NCBI GenBank assembly: GCA_051453625.1
Contig: JBOZIK010000001.1
Location: forward strand, 14,310,464-14,374,463
Length of the DNA stretch: 64,000 nucleotides
Direction: 5' to 3'
Source of the DNA: Welwitschia mirabilis
Lineage: Eukaryota > Gnetophyta > Gnetopsida > Welwitschiales
Shown here: piece after piece, positions 1-11,546 of the stretch
Position numbering within the stretch: the stretch's first letter is position 1
Layout: each line of letters opens with the position of its first letter
Translations under genes and position numbers: made by a program
The notes under the pieces: generated by a model
Told to the model about the DNA's origin: nothing
Seen by the model: only the letters and a program-made list of their open reading frames with translations
Database searches by the model: none

Positions 1-268
1 GTCCTTACTATCGTCTAGATGACATAGGGGACGATAGTCTTCTATTCATCCTTTGTCAGTGTGATATCTTATTGTTTGTAGGGATAATCATTTAAAAATA
101 CAATTTTTCCATATCTATAGGAAATCCTTGTGAATTATCTGATAAATTGCATGTTTTCGTCTTGTGCTCCTAGATTCTCGATTGTCATAGGAATTAGGTA
201 TTTATCTATTAGTTTATCTACAAAACAACTCAAAATACCCTATCAAATACATCTAAGTTGGCATCATA
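1..268 (-). repeat. Gypsy LTR fragment, 5' end at 268
   Basis: This is the outer part of a long terminal repeat in minus orientation. Read on the minus strand it opens with TGTTATGATGCCAACTTAGA, close to the start of the plus-strand LTR at 18461. The following 60 bases also match that LTR (both continue with GATGTATTTGATAG or a near copy, then TGAGTTGTTTTG). It contains the imperfect palindrome ATCGTCTAGATGAC near position 10. Its other end lies left of the window, so size and target duplication cannot be judged. It abuts a copia-type gag that begins mid-domain, so it probably inserted there. Confidence 0.7.
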
Positions 269-299
269 ACAATTAGAAAGACATAGAAAAAGCCACTTT

Positions 300-2440
300 C
301 ATGTATGATTCTAAAGCTAAAAATTCACTTCATTCTACTCTAATAATAGAAGAATTTAAGAGAATAGTAGATTGCAAAATAGCATAAGAGATTTTAAATG
401 TTCTTATTAAAAGACATGAACAGACATTAGTTATCAAATAAACTAAGATTCTCATATGGATAAATCAATTTGAAAATCTTAAAATGAACACAGAGAAAGA
501 ATTATTGAGTACTTTACAAACTTTTAAACATTGTAAAAATAATATATGGAACTGAAGAGGCTCTTTCAAAATCAAAGATAATACAAAAAGTTATTAGATC
601 ACTAACTCCTAAATATAGGCCTAAAACTACAGCCATGGAAGGTCAAGAAATTTTAACATAATGAAGATAGAAGAATTACATAGTGCTTTTACAACAAATA
701 AAATGTCTCATACATGATTAATCATTTAAAAAAAAGCCTATGGTACTTAAGAAAGGTCAAAGCACAAATCAAAGGTCTATAAAAAAGTTGAAGGAAGAAT
801 AGAAAAAATATGACTCTGATAATGAAGATGAAAAACTTGCTTTTATTACAAAGAGAGTAAAGAGACATCTTACACACAAATACAATAAAAAGGATGACTT
901 TAGAAAATTATCTAGTTTTTTAGCCAAAGATGAGTCTAAAGGTAAGTCTTCTAATAATACTTCTTTTCCTATTTTAAAAGTAAAATGTTGGGTATGTGGA
1001 GGACGAGAACATATAACCTTGAAATATCCTACTACTAATAGAATGAAGGATAAGGATTAAAAGAAAGAATCAAAGAAGAAGAGATCATTCTTTACAAGAT
1101 GAAATAAAGATGAAAAAGCAATAAAAGAAAAAACATCTAATGATAAAAAATCTCATCCTTCTAAAATCTCTATCACACACTTTCAAGAAGAAGATAATGA
1201 GATAGAAGAAGAGTATGATTCAGAAAGTGANNNNNNNNNNNNNNNNNNNNNNNNNNNNNNNNNNNNNNNNNNNNNNNNNNNNNNNNNNNNNNNNNNNNNN
1301 NNNNNNNNNNNNNNNNNNNNNNNNNNNNNNNNNNNNNNNNNNNNNNNNNNNNNNNNNNNNNNNNNNNNNNNNNNNNNNNNNNNNNNNNNNNNNNNNNNNN
1401 NNNNNNNNNNNNNNNNNNNNNNNNNNNNNNNNNNNNNNNNNNNNNNNNNNNNNNNNNNNNNNNNNNNNNNNNNNNNNNNNNNNNNNNNNNNNNNNNNNNN
1501 NNNNNNNNNNNNNNNNNNNNNNNNNNNNNNNNNNNNNNNNNNNNNNNNNNNNNNNNNNNNNNNNNNNNNNNNNNNNNNNNNNNNNNNNNNNNNNNNNNNN
1601 NNNNNNNNNNNNNNNNNNNNNNNNNNNNNNNNNNNNNNNNNNNNNNNNNNNNNNNNNNNNNNNNNNNNNNNNNNNNNNNNNNNNNNNNNNNNNNNNNNNN
1701 NNNNNNNNNNNNNNNNNNNNNNNNNNNNNNNNNNNNNNNNNNNNNNNNNNNNNNNNNNNNNNNNNNNNNNNNNNNNNNNNNNNNNNNNNNNNNNNNNNNN
1801 NNNNNNNNNNNNNNNNNNNNNNNNNNNNNNNNNNNNNNNNNNNNNNNNNNNNNNNNNNNNNNNNNNNNNNNNNNNNNNNNNNNNNNNNNNNNTTGGTATT
1901 CTAATATGTGATTTAGAGAATGTAAGATAGAAACTTTTAGACTTAGATAAAATAATTAAAAGATTCATTCAAAGCAAGTAAACTTTAAATGTCATGCTTG
2001 AAAAATATAGAAGTTCAAATAACAAGAGTGGCTTAGGATACAATGAAGACATAACTAATATTTCAACTTATCTATTAGAAAAATGGAAATATAAGCTAAG
2101 AATGATGCAATGTTTGTGTAGGATAAACTAAGAAAAGTTTAGGTATGAAAAGCAGAATTAGTACTCTTAGTACAAACTACATTATAAGATGCTTCTAATT
2201 ATGAAATCAAGTATTTGTTAAGTGAAATAAAAGAAGCAATAAACTAGCATAAAAATTCTAGTTATGAAAAAAAGAACTTAATTAAAAGGGAACTAATATA
2301 ACACAAAAAGAAAAATAATGACATTTTAATACAATACACTTATTATCTACTTCATAATAAAACCATAAAAACTCAAGGCATAGAAAGATTTATGAAGTTG
2401 TATGGGAACTTGGAGATTAGGCCTTATCCAGTTAGATAAG
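300..2440 (+). pseudogene. gag: Copia-type gag pseudogene with long coiled coil
   Basis: This is a decayed gag of a Ty1/copia element (SIRE/Tork-like); in life it would form the cytoplasmic particle that packages element RNA. The N-terminal end is missing. About 300-720 translates into a UBN2/DUF4219-like stretch (it starts DSKAKNSLHSTLIIEEFKRI). A Lys/Glu-rich linker leads to a zinc knuckle at about 985-1035 (CWVCGGREHITLKY) in which the last Cys is Tyr. The N run at 1231-1892 hides the next part. After it come a linker typical of copia gag (around 1940-2045, ending in SGLGY) and a further coiled-coil-rich stretch that closes with a stop near 2440. Stops and frameshifts are frequent. No protease, integrase or RT follows, so the source element was gag-only or has lost pol. 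Confidence 0.75.
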
Positions 2441-2449
2441 TAAATAAGT

Positions 2450-3122
2450 AATATATTTTAAATTCTCAACTCCACATTGTAATTATCTTATTAGTTGAGA
2501 TTATAGTTAACAAATGAATTCTATATTTGTTATCATATTTTTGAAGTGTTATAATTATAATTGTATTTGTTATGAATCTTTTTAAAAAATATGATAATTT
2601 CATTAAGATGTCTCAATTTTTATAGATGTCTTAAAAGCAGACATCTTAGCTTTTGTAAATGTCTTTAAAGGATAGGTACATTATTTTAATTTTATAAAAT
2701 ATACATTTTGAGTTTTACAAATATCTTGGTAGCAAGAAAATGTATTAAAATTTTTTTTAATAGGAGATATCTTTGAATTTGTAGACACCTATATTTTGCA
2801 TTTTAGATGTCTTCTAACTTGTAAACATGTTGACTATACTATTTTAGAAATGAAAAATGCACCAAAACCTAGGGTTTTAACCCTTTTTATTTGTAAAAGA
2901 TACCATCAAGTCTTGTTTTCAAATCCCCACTTAATCGATGTCTCTCACATAAGATTTTTCAGGCTTCCATTTCTCAGATTTTTCTAGTAAGATATCTTGG
3001 ATCCTTGAGACATCTTAACAGTAAGCAAGAATAGGGTTTTATCTTAAACAATTGCATATTTTTCATAGTTTCCTATATTTCAATTGTGTTTTGATTATTT
3101 TTTCATTTTATCTTGTGAAAAA
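2450..3122 (+). promoter_or_regulatory. Noncoding leader with AGATGTCT motifs
   Basis: No convincing reading frame. The stretch holds about nine copies or near copies of AGATGTCT or its complement AGACATCT (for example near 2610, 2625, 2640, 2765, 2805, 2990 and 3008). It also has a palindromic AAAACCTAGGGTTTT at about 2863, which contains telobox-like AACCCT/AGGGTT words. It lies directly in front of the accessory ORF at 3123, so it may be the leader or internal promoter of that ORF. That role is inference; the motifs are seen. Confidence 0.35.
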
Positions 3123-3560
3123 ATGGTAAAATAAAGGTAACTTGAACTTCTAAAGGGAACGAACAAGCCTTAGAAAAATAAATATCTTAATATGAACCAC
3201 ATTTCTACCATGAGGTAGTTGCAACAAGATATAGAACATGGTCTAAAGACTCTATTATTGCAAAAAGAACTCTTGTTTTTTAGAAAAAGCATAGTAATTA
3301 GTTTATGGGTTACTTTGCACAACTTATATGGGAAATAATTTTTATGTTAGACTAGCCTATGCATGATCCTATTGTAAGAGAATTTTATGCCAATATTCCT
3401 AAAATTGATGATAGCATAGATGCCTTTCAAACACTGGTTATAGAAACCACTTTACACATTATTCCTAGTTTTGTTAATTCCTTATTCAACATAAATTACA
3501 TAGATGTCCCTCAAATTTATACTCATTCTTTTAAGTAAATATTTAGTTTTTAGAGTTATT
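3123..3560 (+). pseudogene. Accessory 'plant transposon protein'-like ORF remnant
   Basis: This is a broken ORF resembling the N-terminal half of the 'putative plant transposon protein' family found near the 3' end of many plant LTR elements, whose function is unknown. An ATG stands at 3123, but the frame is interrupted at once and a frameshift is needed. The recognisable core (about 3195-3535) contains the family-like REFYAN word followed by an acidic stretch and a hydrophobic VIETTLHIIPSFVNSLF segment. Several stops replace expected Gln or Trp codons. It follows a noncoding leader and is on the same strand as the gag at 300-2440, so both probably belong to one element. The family match is from memory and should be checked with a profile search. 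Confidence 0.5.
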
Positions 3561-5115
3561 AATGAGTTTTAGCATAATATGAGTAGTATTTTATTTAGGC
3601 CTAGTAGAATGAATATTATTAAAAAGCTTAGAAGAAAAGATATGATTTTAGATATAAATTCTTATCTTGATAACATTCTACAACATTCTAGTTAAAGAAG
3701 GTAGTTATAGCTATTGCAAACCAATGCAAACCTTTATTATATAGCTATTGCAAATTAACATAGAACTTTATTGTGTATTATTTATTCACTTAATTAAAGA
3801 TAGATTTTGGTTTTATTTTGTGCATGGATATCATCTCATTATTTCACAAGGGGTAGAGTTTTAGTCATCCTTGTCTTACTAGGTTGATCATTAATAGTGT
3901 AGATATTTTAATGTCATAATTAAATCTTATTTAACATAAGAAACAATTAGTAAATTTTAGTGAAAAACACAAAGTACTAGTGCCACTAGGTAAGGGCATA
4001 AACAGGAGGATATTATAGTATTAGGGATTATATTCTACTACTCCTCACAACTCTTAATCAATGAAAAAGGGATTAAAACCCATCCCAAAAATGGTGGGTA
4101 AAATTGGAATAAATTTTTTAAGGCTTAAAAAACATATATATATAGCAAGTGAGGGTGAAGCACTAGTAGAGAGTTGAAAATCCATGAGGGCTCCCACATC
4201 ATTAGATTTAAAGAAGGAGTCAAAAGAAGAAGAAAAAATAGGACCTTCAGTCCCACTTGGCATAAGATATAACTCAGGTAGGGTAGTAGATAATGAATCT
4301 AAAGAAGATTCATATAGAGATGAGGCACAAGCTTAGGAGGAGTACTAAGCTCTCACGAAGGCACATGCACAGAAGAAGCAACAAGCTCCAGATCCTTCAC
4401 CATAAAGGTAGGCATAGTAAGAGATAGAGTTTGAGAGCTCATATGCCTTGCCTCTTATCTTTTTTTGTTTACATTATAAGATTCCTGTCTGCCATCATAA
4501 TTAACCACCTTAACCTCATTCCATAATTTAATCATCTTCACCTCTACCTTATCCACTTTCAGTGCATCCATCATTACCACCTCCATCTCATATAAAGCCT
4601 ATTTAGATATAATCACTTTTCTTTGTGTAGCTACCTTCATCATTTATAGATACCACCATTGTCAGTTTCTTTGGAATGTTTATCACTCTTCAAATGTATT
4701 AACATGTAATTAGATAAGCCTTTGAGGGCCTTAGTAATACATCTTAGTGTTCTTCTAGGAAGAGGCAGACTCCACCTCTTACTTCCTTGTCATCCTACAC
4801 CTAACAAACCTTCACTACTTATGAAATTGATGATAGTGATAGAGAATATCAAGGCATGCATTATACAAGTGATTTAGCTCTTAGTAATTATACCCTTTTA
4901 TGCTATCCAAAAAGGGGGTAAATCATTAATAAATTAGTGGTAGATTAGTGACATTCAGTTGGGTAATATAGCTTCCAGATTAAGAGCACTCTATTGGTCT
5001 TGGAGTTCCTGATTATGAGATATTAGATTGGATTCATGAACATTATCATTATTATTAATGATATATCTTAATGTTTTTGACACATATTATTTTTATCTAA
5101 CATTTTCTACTATTT
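3561..5115. other. Decayed 3' region, no clear gene
   Basis: AT-rich sequence without a defensible frame. Short open stretches near 4190-4400 and 4700-4900 on the plus strand encode Glu/Ser/Pro-rich peptides that could be the tail of the accessory ORF, but I recognise no domain. An N run follows at 5116-5725. Confidence 0.4.
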
Positions 5116-5725
5116 NNNNNNNNNNNNNNNNNNNNNNNNNNNNNNNNNNNNNNNNNNNNNNNNNNNNNNNNNNNNNNNNNNNNNNNNNNNNNNNNNNNNN
5201 NNNNNNNNNNNNNNNNNNNNNNNNNNNNNNNNNNNNNNNNNNNNNNNNNNNNNNNNNNNNNNNNNNNNNNNNNNNNNNNNNNNNNNNNNNNNNNNNNNNN
5301 NNNNNNNNNNNNNNNNNNNNNNNNNNNNNNNNNNNNNNNNNNNNNNNNNNNNNNNNNNNNNNNNNNNNNNNNNNNNNNNNNNNNNNNNNNNNNNNNNNNN
5401 NNNNNNNNNNNNNNNNNNNNNNNNNNNNNNNNNNNNNNNNNNNNNNNNNNNNNNNNNNNNNNNNNNNNNNNNNNNNNNNNNNNNNNNNNNNNNNNNNNNN
5501 NNNNNNNNNNNNNNNNNNNNNNNNNNNNNNNNNNNNNNNNNNNNNNNNNNNNNNNNNNNNNNNNNNNNNNNNNNNNNNNNNNNNNNNNNNNNNNNNNNNN
5601 NNNNNNNNNNNNNNNNNNNNNNNNNNNNNNNNNNNNNNNNNNNNNNNNNNNNNNNNNNNNNNNNNNNNNNNNNNNNNNNNNNNNNNNNNNNNNNNNNNNN
5701 NNNNNNNNNNNNNNNNNNNNNNNNN

Positions 5726-6220
5726 TTTGTCATATTACTATTAGAATATCTTACTTGAAAAATTAATAAATATTTTTGTGCTTTAAATTCTACATGTTTA
5801 TTTGAATCACTAATATCATAATTCATCAATTATTTTTATGCCTTTATTTAATTTCTAAGGTGGTTTACCAATGTGTCTTATTATATTTTTCAAGTAGTAT
5901 ATTTATGTGATTTTATTTTCTATTTTAGCAATAATATCATGCCTTACAAAATATCATTACAAAATTGAGTATGTGCATTTTTTGAAATATAAATGTCTAT
6001 TTTTTAATTGATTGAATGCGATTATACTAATAAGACTTACCAAGTTTTGGAAAGGGTAAAATTATTAGTAGATCTAGTTTTGATGATTTTACTTATCAAA
6101 TATTTTATGTTATTATATAAATAGGGCAATACCAAGAACATCAGACATTAATAATTCTTAGACCATGATGGATTTACAAAGACAACATTTCATGAAAAGG
6201 ATTAGTTATTGAAAAGAAAA
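5726..6220. other. AT-rich remnant, nothing recognised
   Basis: No coding or structural signal was found here. It lies between the N run and the AGATGTCT cluster. Confidence 0.4.
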
Positions 6221-6625
6221 ATCAATTGTTTAAAGATGTCTAAAAAATTGAAGATGTCTCTGGGAAAGACCACTAATAAATTGAAGATGTCTTGTATGTA
6301 CCATAATTCAAGTCACAGGCTAAAAGATAACTACCACATTTAAGATGACTTTGCTGAAATTTGAACCTGACATAGATAAAGATGTCTACATTGTTAAAGA
6401 TGTCTATATTAGGATAAAATAAGTAATAGATTCCATTTGTATTTTTATTAATATCTTATGTTTTAGGTAAACTATCAACTTGAAAATTCATAATCACAGA
6501 GGTTCAAGAATATGATACATTAAATTGCATTAAAATCTAGGCAAGTTTTTTAATGAAGACATCTAAAAAGTTTAATACATCAAAAGAGTAGATATCTACA
6601 AAGTTGAAGATGTCTTAAATTAAAG
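6221..6625 (+). repeat. AGATGTCT motif cluster, probable copia-type LTR part
   Basis: At least seven AAGATGTCT-like words (near 6234, 6250, 6282, 6381, 6399, 6557 in complement, and 6607), often preceded by TTGA or TTAA, occur within 400 bases. Such short enhancer-like repeats are common in U3 regions of plant copia LTRs. The same word recurs at 2600-3010, tying both stretches to one element family. No tandem period is fixed; the spacing varies. Confidence 0.5.
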
Positions 6626-7640
6626 TTCGCATTAATAAAAAAATAAAGTTATGCACCCAACACTTAGACATTTCTTGTTTGTTGCATGGTAGTTATGGAG
6701 TTAAAGGGATACCTTTTAAGCTCAAAAGGATAGATCTTCTTTAATCATATAAAGCCTCAGCGTCATAAACCATTTAACAAGTCCTTAAACATCAATTAGT
6801 ACTCATATTTTAAATCTTAGAAAATAATTATTAGATCAAGAACAAAGAATGCATAGGTAAAAGGAACTTCTTATGAAGAATCAAAGGCATCATTTAAAAA
6901 GAAGCTTGCATTGCTTTGATCATTTACTCTTGTATCTTCATTGTTGCATTCTTCATTTACAATCATAATGGCAATAGTAACATCAAGGATTTCAAATATT
7001 TATTAAAGTTATATCATCAAGATTATTGTTATATTGTATATTTAGCTTTATACTATTATATTATCTTATTATTAAATATTATTATAAGTTCATTATTAAT
7101 TATTAGATACATTGTAAGGTAATTCTTATATGGGTATGCATCTAAGATTGTGCCTATGGCACTAACATAATGTAAGATTATTGATGAGACAGAAAACCAT
7201 TATTCCCTTATTGAGAAGAAAGTACTCCTTATGAGAAAACTTTGATTATTATAAGGTTCATGATGCAACTTTGAAAACCCCTATTTCCTTATAAGGAAGA
7301 GAGTGTTTTCTTACAAGGAGAATCTCATTTGTTGTAAGGTTAGTGGTGCATTAGAACACCACTATTTTCTTATAAGTCAAGAATATCTATAGGTGTAAGT
7401 AGAAGATACCCTCTCTATGTGGACATACCCAAGTTGGGAAATTACATTATCTTAGAAAGGTATTTTTATGGTGCATTTTCATTTTATTGCTAGTTTAACT
7501 TTTTATTTAATGGAACTTATTCACCCCTCCCCTCTCAGTTTAATAGTCCTTGAGCATTTTGAGTACTTTTGTAAAACATCTAAATAGGTTTAGATGAATT
7601 TATAATGATTATGGATATTCAATGGGATGATCATAAAAAC
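6626..7640 (+). repeat. Probable copia-type LTR end and leader
   Basis: Noncoding. Around 7240-7380 there are imperfect inverted words built on CTTATAAGGA. The text around 7420 (GTGGACATACCCAAGTTGGG) resembles the transcribed part of SIRE/Tork copia LTRs (usually GTGGACGTAGGC... before the 3' end). The stretch TTCACCCCTCCCCTCTCAG at about 7529 is like the short pyrimidine run near the end of such LTRs. Boundaries are not defined. The assignment rests on resemblance to known copia LTRs, without a second copy to compare. Confidence 0.35.
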
Positions 7641-8424
7641 ATGTAACTATTGATGCATTTAGAAGTATTCTAAGAGAATTTTAATACTTAGCATTCTAAG
7701 GAGGATTTTAATGATTTAGGAGACTAACTTCTCTTAGCTAAAAAGCTTAGGAGGATATTTTTCATATGGTTATCTAGAAAATAATCACTGGACAATAGTT
7801 TTGGAGATAACATGGATACCGACATGGACTAAGGCTGGAAGCTAAAAATTCATTCTTTATAAGAGGATATCATCTCCATAGTCATATAGAAGATAGTTAG
7901 GATGACATTTATTTTATGATGAATAAATATAATTTATTATCTTTGTAACGGGGTTATGTGCACCATTTATGTTTCTAGGGTTTTGTTTCTAGTTGCTAAG
8001 GTTTCATTTTTAGCTTTCACATATAACTATAAATACAACCTTACCCTCACTCCCATTTTATCATCTACTATACTTGAAATATTGGGATAAAAGATTGAGT
8101 GAAAAGAGGTCTATCCTAGTTGCAGAGAGAAATCTTCCTTAGTGCTAGGCTAAATATCCTCCATTAAGGTGCTACTACATTGTAAGTGATATTTGATTCT
8201 AATTAATGAAAGGTTGATTTATTTTTATTGAGTGTATATGCCTTATGGTTTATGTTGATTATAATTCTAGAATAGCTTTATAATTAATCTAGATCATGAG
8301 GGTAACCTACATGATAATAGGTTGAGATAATTACTTTATTACATGTATTTAATTTTATATTGCAATTTCATAGTTGTAGTAGTTGCATTTAATTATACTC
8401 TATTTTGATGTTATTTATAGCTTA
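7641..8424 (+). repeat. Probable 5' LTR of gypsy element D
   Basis: Noncoding sequence with a TATA box (8028-8037) followed by a leader. A short stretch (GTGCTAGGCTAAATATCC..., near 8140) resembles the equivalent place in the LTR at 18461-19467 (ACAGGGCTAAGTATCTTCTA, near 19100). It precedes a plus-strand gypsy gag. Its right end and the primer-binding site fall in the N run 8425-8524. The overall match to the 3' LTR is weak, so it may belong to a related element. Confidence 0.35.
8028..8037 (+). promoter_or_regulatory. LTR TATA box
   Basis: CTATAAATAC on the plus strand. The same ten bases, in minus orientation, sit in the gypsy LTRs at 37368, 44051 and 49596, which supports a promoter role here. 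Confidence 0.55.
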
Positions 8425-8529
8425 NNNNNNNNNNNNNNNNNNNNNNNNNNNNNNNNNNNNNNNNNNNNNNNNNNNNNNNNNNNNNNNNNNNNNNNNNNNN
8501 NNNNNNNNNNNNNNNNNNNNNNNNTCAAC

Positions 8530-10060
8530 ACATTGGAAACATTGAGCAACTTATCCTCATATCAAGAAATGGGAAGAAAAGAATAATAGATAGAACATAC
8601 ATGATTATCTTTCCCATGACTTTAAAAGGTAGGGCAAATTTATGGCTAAAAACATTACTTCACAAAAGCTTCAAAACATGGGATCAAGTCTGGAAAACCT
8701 TTAAAGCATAAGGAAAAGAAAAAGGGAGGTAATAAATTTTCAACAAAATCCAAATGAAGACTATGCCTCCACATATGAGCATTTCTCTCTAGTAATCCAC
8801 TCTAATCTAGTAGATACTTTTTCAAAAGTAGAACAAATAAACTACTTTTATAGTGGATTAGCTCCCTACACAAAACAACTTGTAGATTTTTCTTATGAAG
8901 GAAACATCTTGANNNNNNNNNNNNNNNNNNNNNNNNNNNNNNNNNNNNNNNNNNNNNNNNNNNNNNNNNNNNNNNNNNNNNNNNNNNNNNNNNNNNNNNN
9001 NNNNNNNNNNNNTGGATTAGCTCCCTACACAAAACAACTTGTAGATTTTTCTTATGGAGGAAACATCTTGAACCTAACTTTAGATGATGCCTAGATAAAA
9101 TTAGAAGAAATTATGGAGGTTATCAAAAATTGGTCAACACCAAAAGAAAATCAAATGGTAGGCCAACTTATCAAAGGACTAAAACAAGTAAATCACAAAG
9201 AGGAAGAAGAAAACCCTTTAAATCCTATTAGAGAATATATAACAAACTTGAAAAAATACATAGAAATGATTCCAGATGCTAAAAAATGCCACTGAGAGAA
9301 ATTTTGTGCAATCATGTGATTTATGTAAGGACAACCATCATGTTACCAAAAATTGTCCTCTTTTACCAACTTATAAAGAGAGAATCTNNNNNNNNNNNNN
9401 NNNNNNNNNNNNNNNNNNNNNNNNNNNNNNNNNNNNNNNNNAAGTGCAACATAGGTTTAACCCTCATTTTCAAAACAATCAACAATATTTTAGAAACCAA
9501 AACACATATTACCAACCAAGTTCATCTAACTTTCAACATCTAAATGATCATCTTGCAAATTCTATAGATAAAATGAGAAAAACATAAGAGGCAACAAATG
9601 CTAAGATAGATAACTTAGTAAATATCCTTCAACAAACTTTATTGGCAAATCATAAACCTTAGGGAACTTTAGCCATACAACCTTTACATAACCCAAATGA
9701 ATTAAGAAAAGATTGCAAGGTTGTGATAAGAAGTAGCCAGGAAATAAACCCTCCTCCATGTGAACCATCTACCTCTCATAAGAGGAAGAGAAAGAGGAAG
9801 ATGATTTTAAAATTTTAGATGATTACCACTTTCCTTTCCTTGGCAAGAAGAAGAAGAAAATCCAACTACCCCATGGCTTGATAGGCTTAACAACAACTCA
9901 ACTTTCAATGATCATTTAAAATCCTTGATGAAAAATGTAAGCATAAGTATTCCTTTTTGCAAAGCTTTATAAGAAAATTTGAGGTATGAAAAACTTTGAA
10001 AAGACTTGTTAAGAAGAAAATAAAAAAGAGTCATTCTTATTAAGGTCTTTCTTGCTCAAT
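8530..10060 (+). pseudogene. gag: Athila-like gag pseudogene of element D
   Basis: Decayed Ty3/gypsy gag. The capsid-like Retrotrans_gag core starts around 8600 (IFPMTLKGRANLWLKTL, matching the family's 'FP.TLKG.A..W...L' signature) and continues through SFKTWDQVWKTFK. A helical stretch follows (8740-9130), then an intact CX2CX4HX4C zinc knuckle at about 9325-9366 (CDLCKDNHHVTKNC). After that comes an Asn/Gln-rich tail (9440-9600) typical of Athila gag. The frame is broken by a few stops and shifts, and by N runs at 8913-9012 and 9388-9441. The first N run is flanked by a duplicated 59-base contig end, so part of the apparent break is an assembly artefact. Protease follows on the same strand. 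Confidence 0.8.
8854..9071. other. Unmerged contig overlap across a 100-N gap
   Basis: Bases 8854-8912 and 9013-9071 are the same 59-base sequence, differing at one position (CTTATGAAGG versus CTTATGGAGG), on either side of exactly 100 Ns. This is the signature of two contigs whose ends overlap but were joined with a placeholder gap. It should not be read as a biological duplication. Confidence 0.85.
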
Positions 10061-10992
10061 CCCTCATGAATCTAGTATTGCAAAAATCACCAAAATTTAA
10101 AGATCCAGGAGTAGCAACAGTGAACATTACAGTAGAGGGAAATAAAAAAAAAAAAAGAAAAGCATTAATTGACATTGGAGTAAATGTGAACATTATGCCA
10201 CTTTATATTTGTAAGAGGCTTGGTTTAGAAGATGGAATAGAGCCTACCTCAGTTATCTTAGAATTAGCAGATACATCAATTAAGAAACCAATGGGAATAA
10301 TTAAAGATTTGGCAATTCAAATAGAAGAGTCTTGCTATACCATTATTATCATGGAAGTTAAGCATGATAGAGGATATCTTTTACTTTTAGGTAGAGCCTT
10401 TTGTGTAATAGCACACTACATCATTGATACAAGAAAAGGAACAATAAAATGTCATTTTGGTAATAGAACTTTCACGATTAAATTCTTTGATGCAGCTAAA
10501 AAAGATTTGAGTGAACCCACTTTATGTTTGTAACATCACTTACTTGAAAAATGAGAGATAAAACTAAGTAAGCATGTGCTTTATGATGATCACCTTAAGA
10601 AAGAAGAGAAAAAGAAACATTTTGAGTATAAGGAAGTCCAACTTATTAAGAAAAATCATAAGGAAGATTGTCCATTTCATAAGCCAAAAATTAAGAATCA
10701 TAAAATGAATTTGAAAAAGAAAAATATTTTCAATGGGCATAAAGGTAATTTTTTTTGTAATATTCCTCTTGCATTTCATGAAAATATTTCACCCAAATTA
10801 CCTTTTCTTTCCTCTTTGACTTTTAAAATCTGTACTTTGATATGGCATCATAAAGTACTCTCCATTACTCCTCTCTTTATCCAATTAATTTTACTTAGAA
10901 ATAATTGCACATCACTTATGTTTTATCAATTGGTGAATTTTTTGTTTAGGTTACTCTCCTCTAAAAATTTTGAGATCATAGCAAATCCTTGA
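10030..10992 (+). pseudogene. Gag-protease C-terminal region of element D
   Basis: Retroviral-type aspartic protease domain. The open stretch 10066-10533 (155 codons) contains the active-site region ALIDIGVNVNIMPL (catalytic Asp retained), then RLGLEDG, the flap-side LELADTSIKKPMG and the closing LLLGRAFCVIAHYIIDTRKG. All of these match Athila proteases in order and spacing. The same frame continues, after stops at 10531 and around 10555, to 10992 with a Lys-rich tail of about 140 codons. No RT, RNase H or integrase follows: T-rich noncoding sequence begins at once. The tail has no domain I recognise. D therefore appears to have encoded only gag and protease before its accessory ORF. Confidence 0.8.
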
Positions 10993-11546
10993 TTTTTTTC
11001 TCTTTCTTTTAAATAAAGTGTGCTTTAGCTTTAGAATTTATTTTACTTTCTTTGATTGTTTTCTTTTTAGTTTTCTATTTTTAGAGTCTTTATTTTTATT
11101 TTATGTTCTCTGTTTTATTTCTGTTTACAGCTTTTTAGTCTCTGTTTTTCTCAAATAATACATCATCTCCTATGTCGTTCACATGACTAGGTGGACAATA
11201 GTCACTCTTTTTATTTTTTTCCTTTTTTTATTTTTTTTGTATCTATTTTCTTCTGTGTATGTTGTCCTATATGCTGTCTGGACGACTATCAAGATGACTA
11301 TCAATAAACTATTAATTATTTTTGAGAAAATACATTTTTATAACTCTGTTGAAATTTGTGACCTGATTATTTGAGAATTATAGGAAACAAATGGATAAAA
11401 ATTGGACTTTCATGAGCAAAACCATCTAAATTTTCTCTTAGCTTTTTCCTTTAAAAGATTATTGTAGCATCACTTGATCATCTTTTAAACTTGACTTATG
11501 TATTTATTTTCATGACTAGTCTTTTTGACTTAGGCATTTCACTAAT
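10993..11546. other. T-rich spacer after gag-protease
   Basis: Noncoding, with long pyrimidine runs (10995-11270). It carries the recurring GTC(G/A)TC/GATGAC words near 11175 and 11278. No frame has any support. Confidence 0.6.

Noticed and set aside
2796-2987. Plus-strand 63-codon ORF in the leader
   Set aside because: No similarity or context; it spans palindromic leader sequence and has no counterpart in other copies.
3970-4270. Possible host gene exon near ACAGGAGGA
   Set aside because: No splice signals, domain or codon pattern; best explained as decayed retroelement tail.
11165-11300. LTR boundary suggested by GTCGTTCACATGACT and GTCTGGACGAC words
   Set aside because: No TG...CA ends, PPT or PBS nearby; the words are the recurrent spacer motif.
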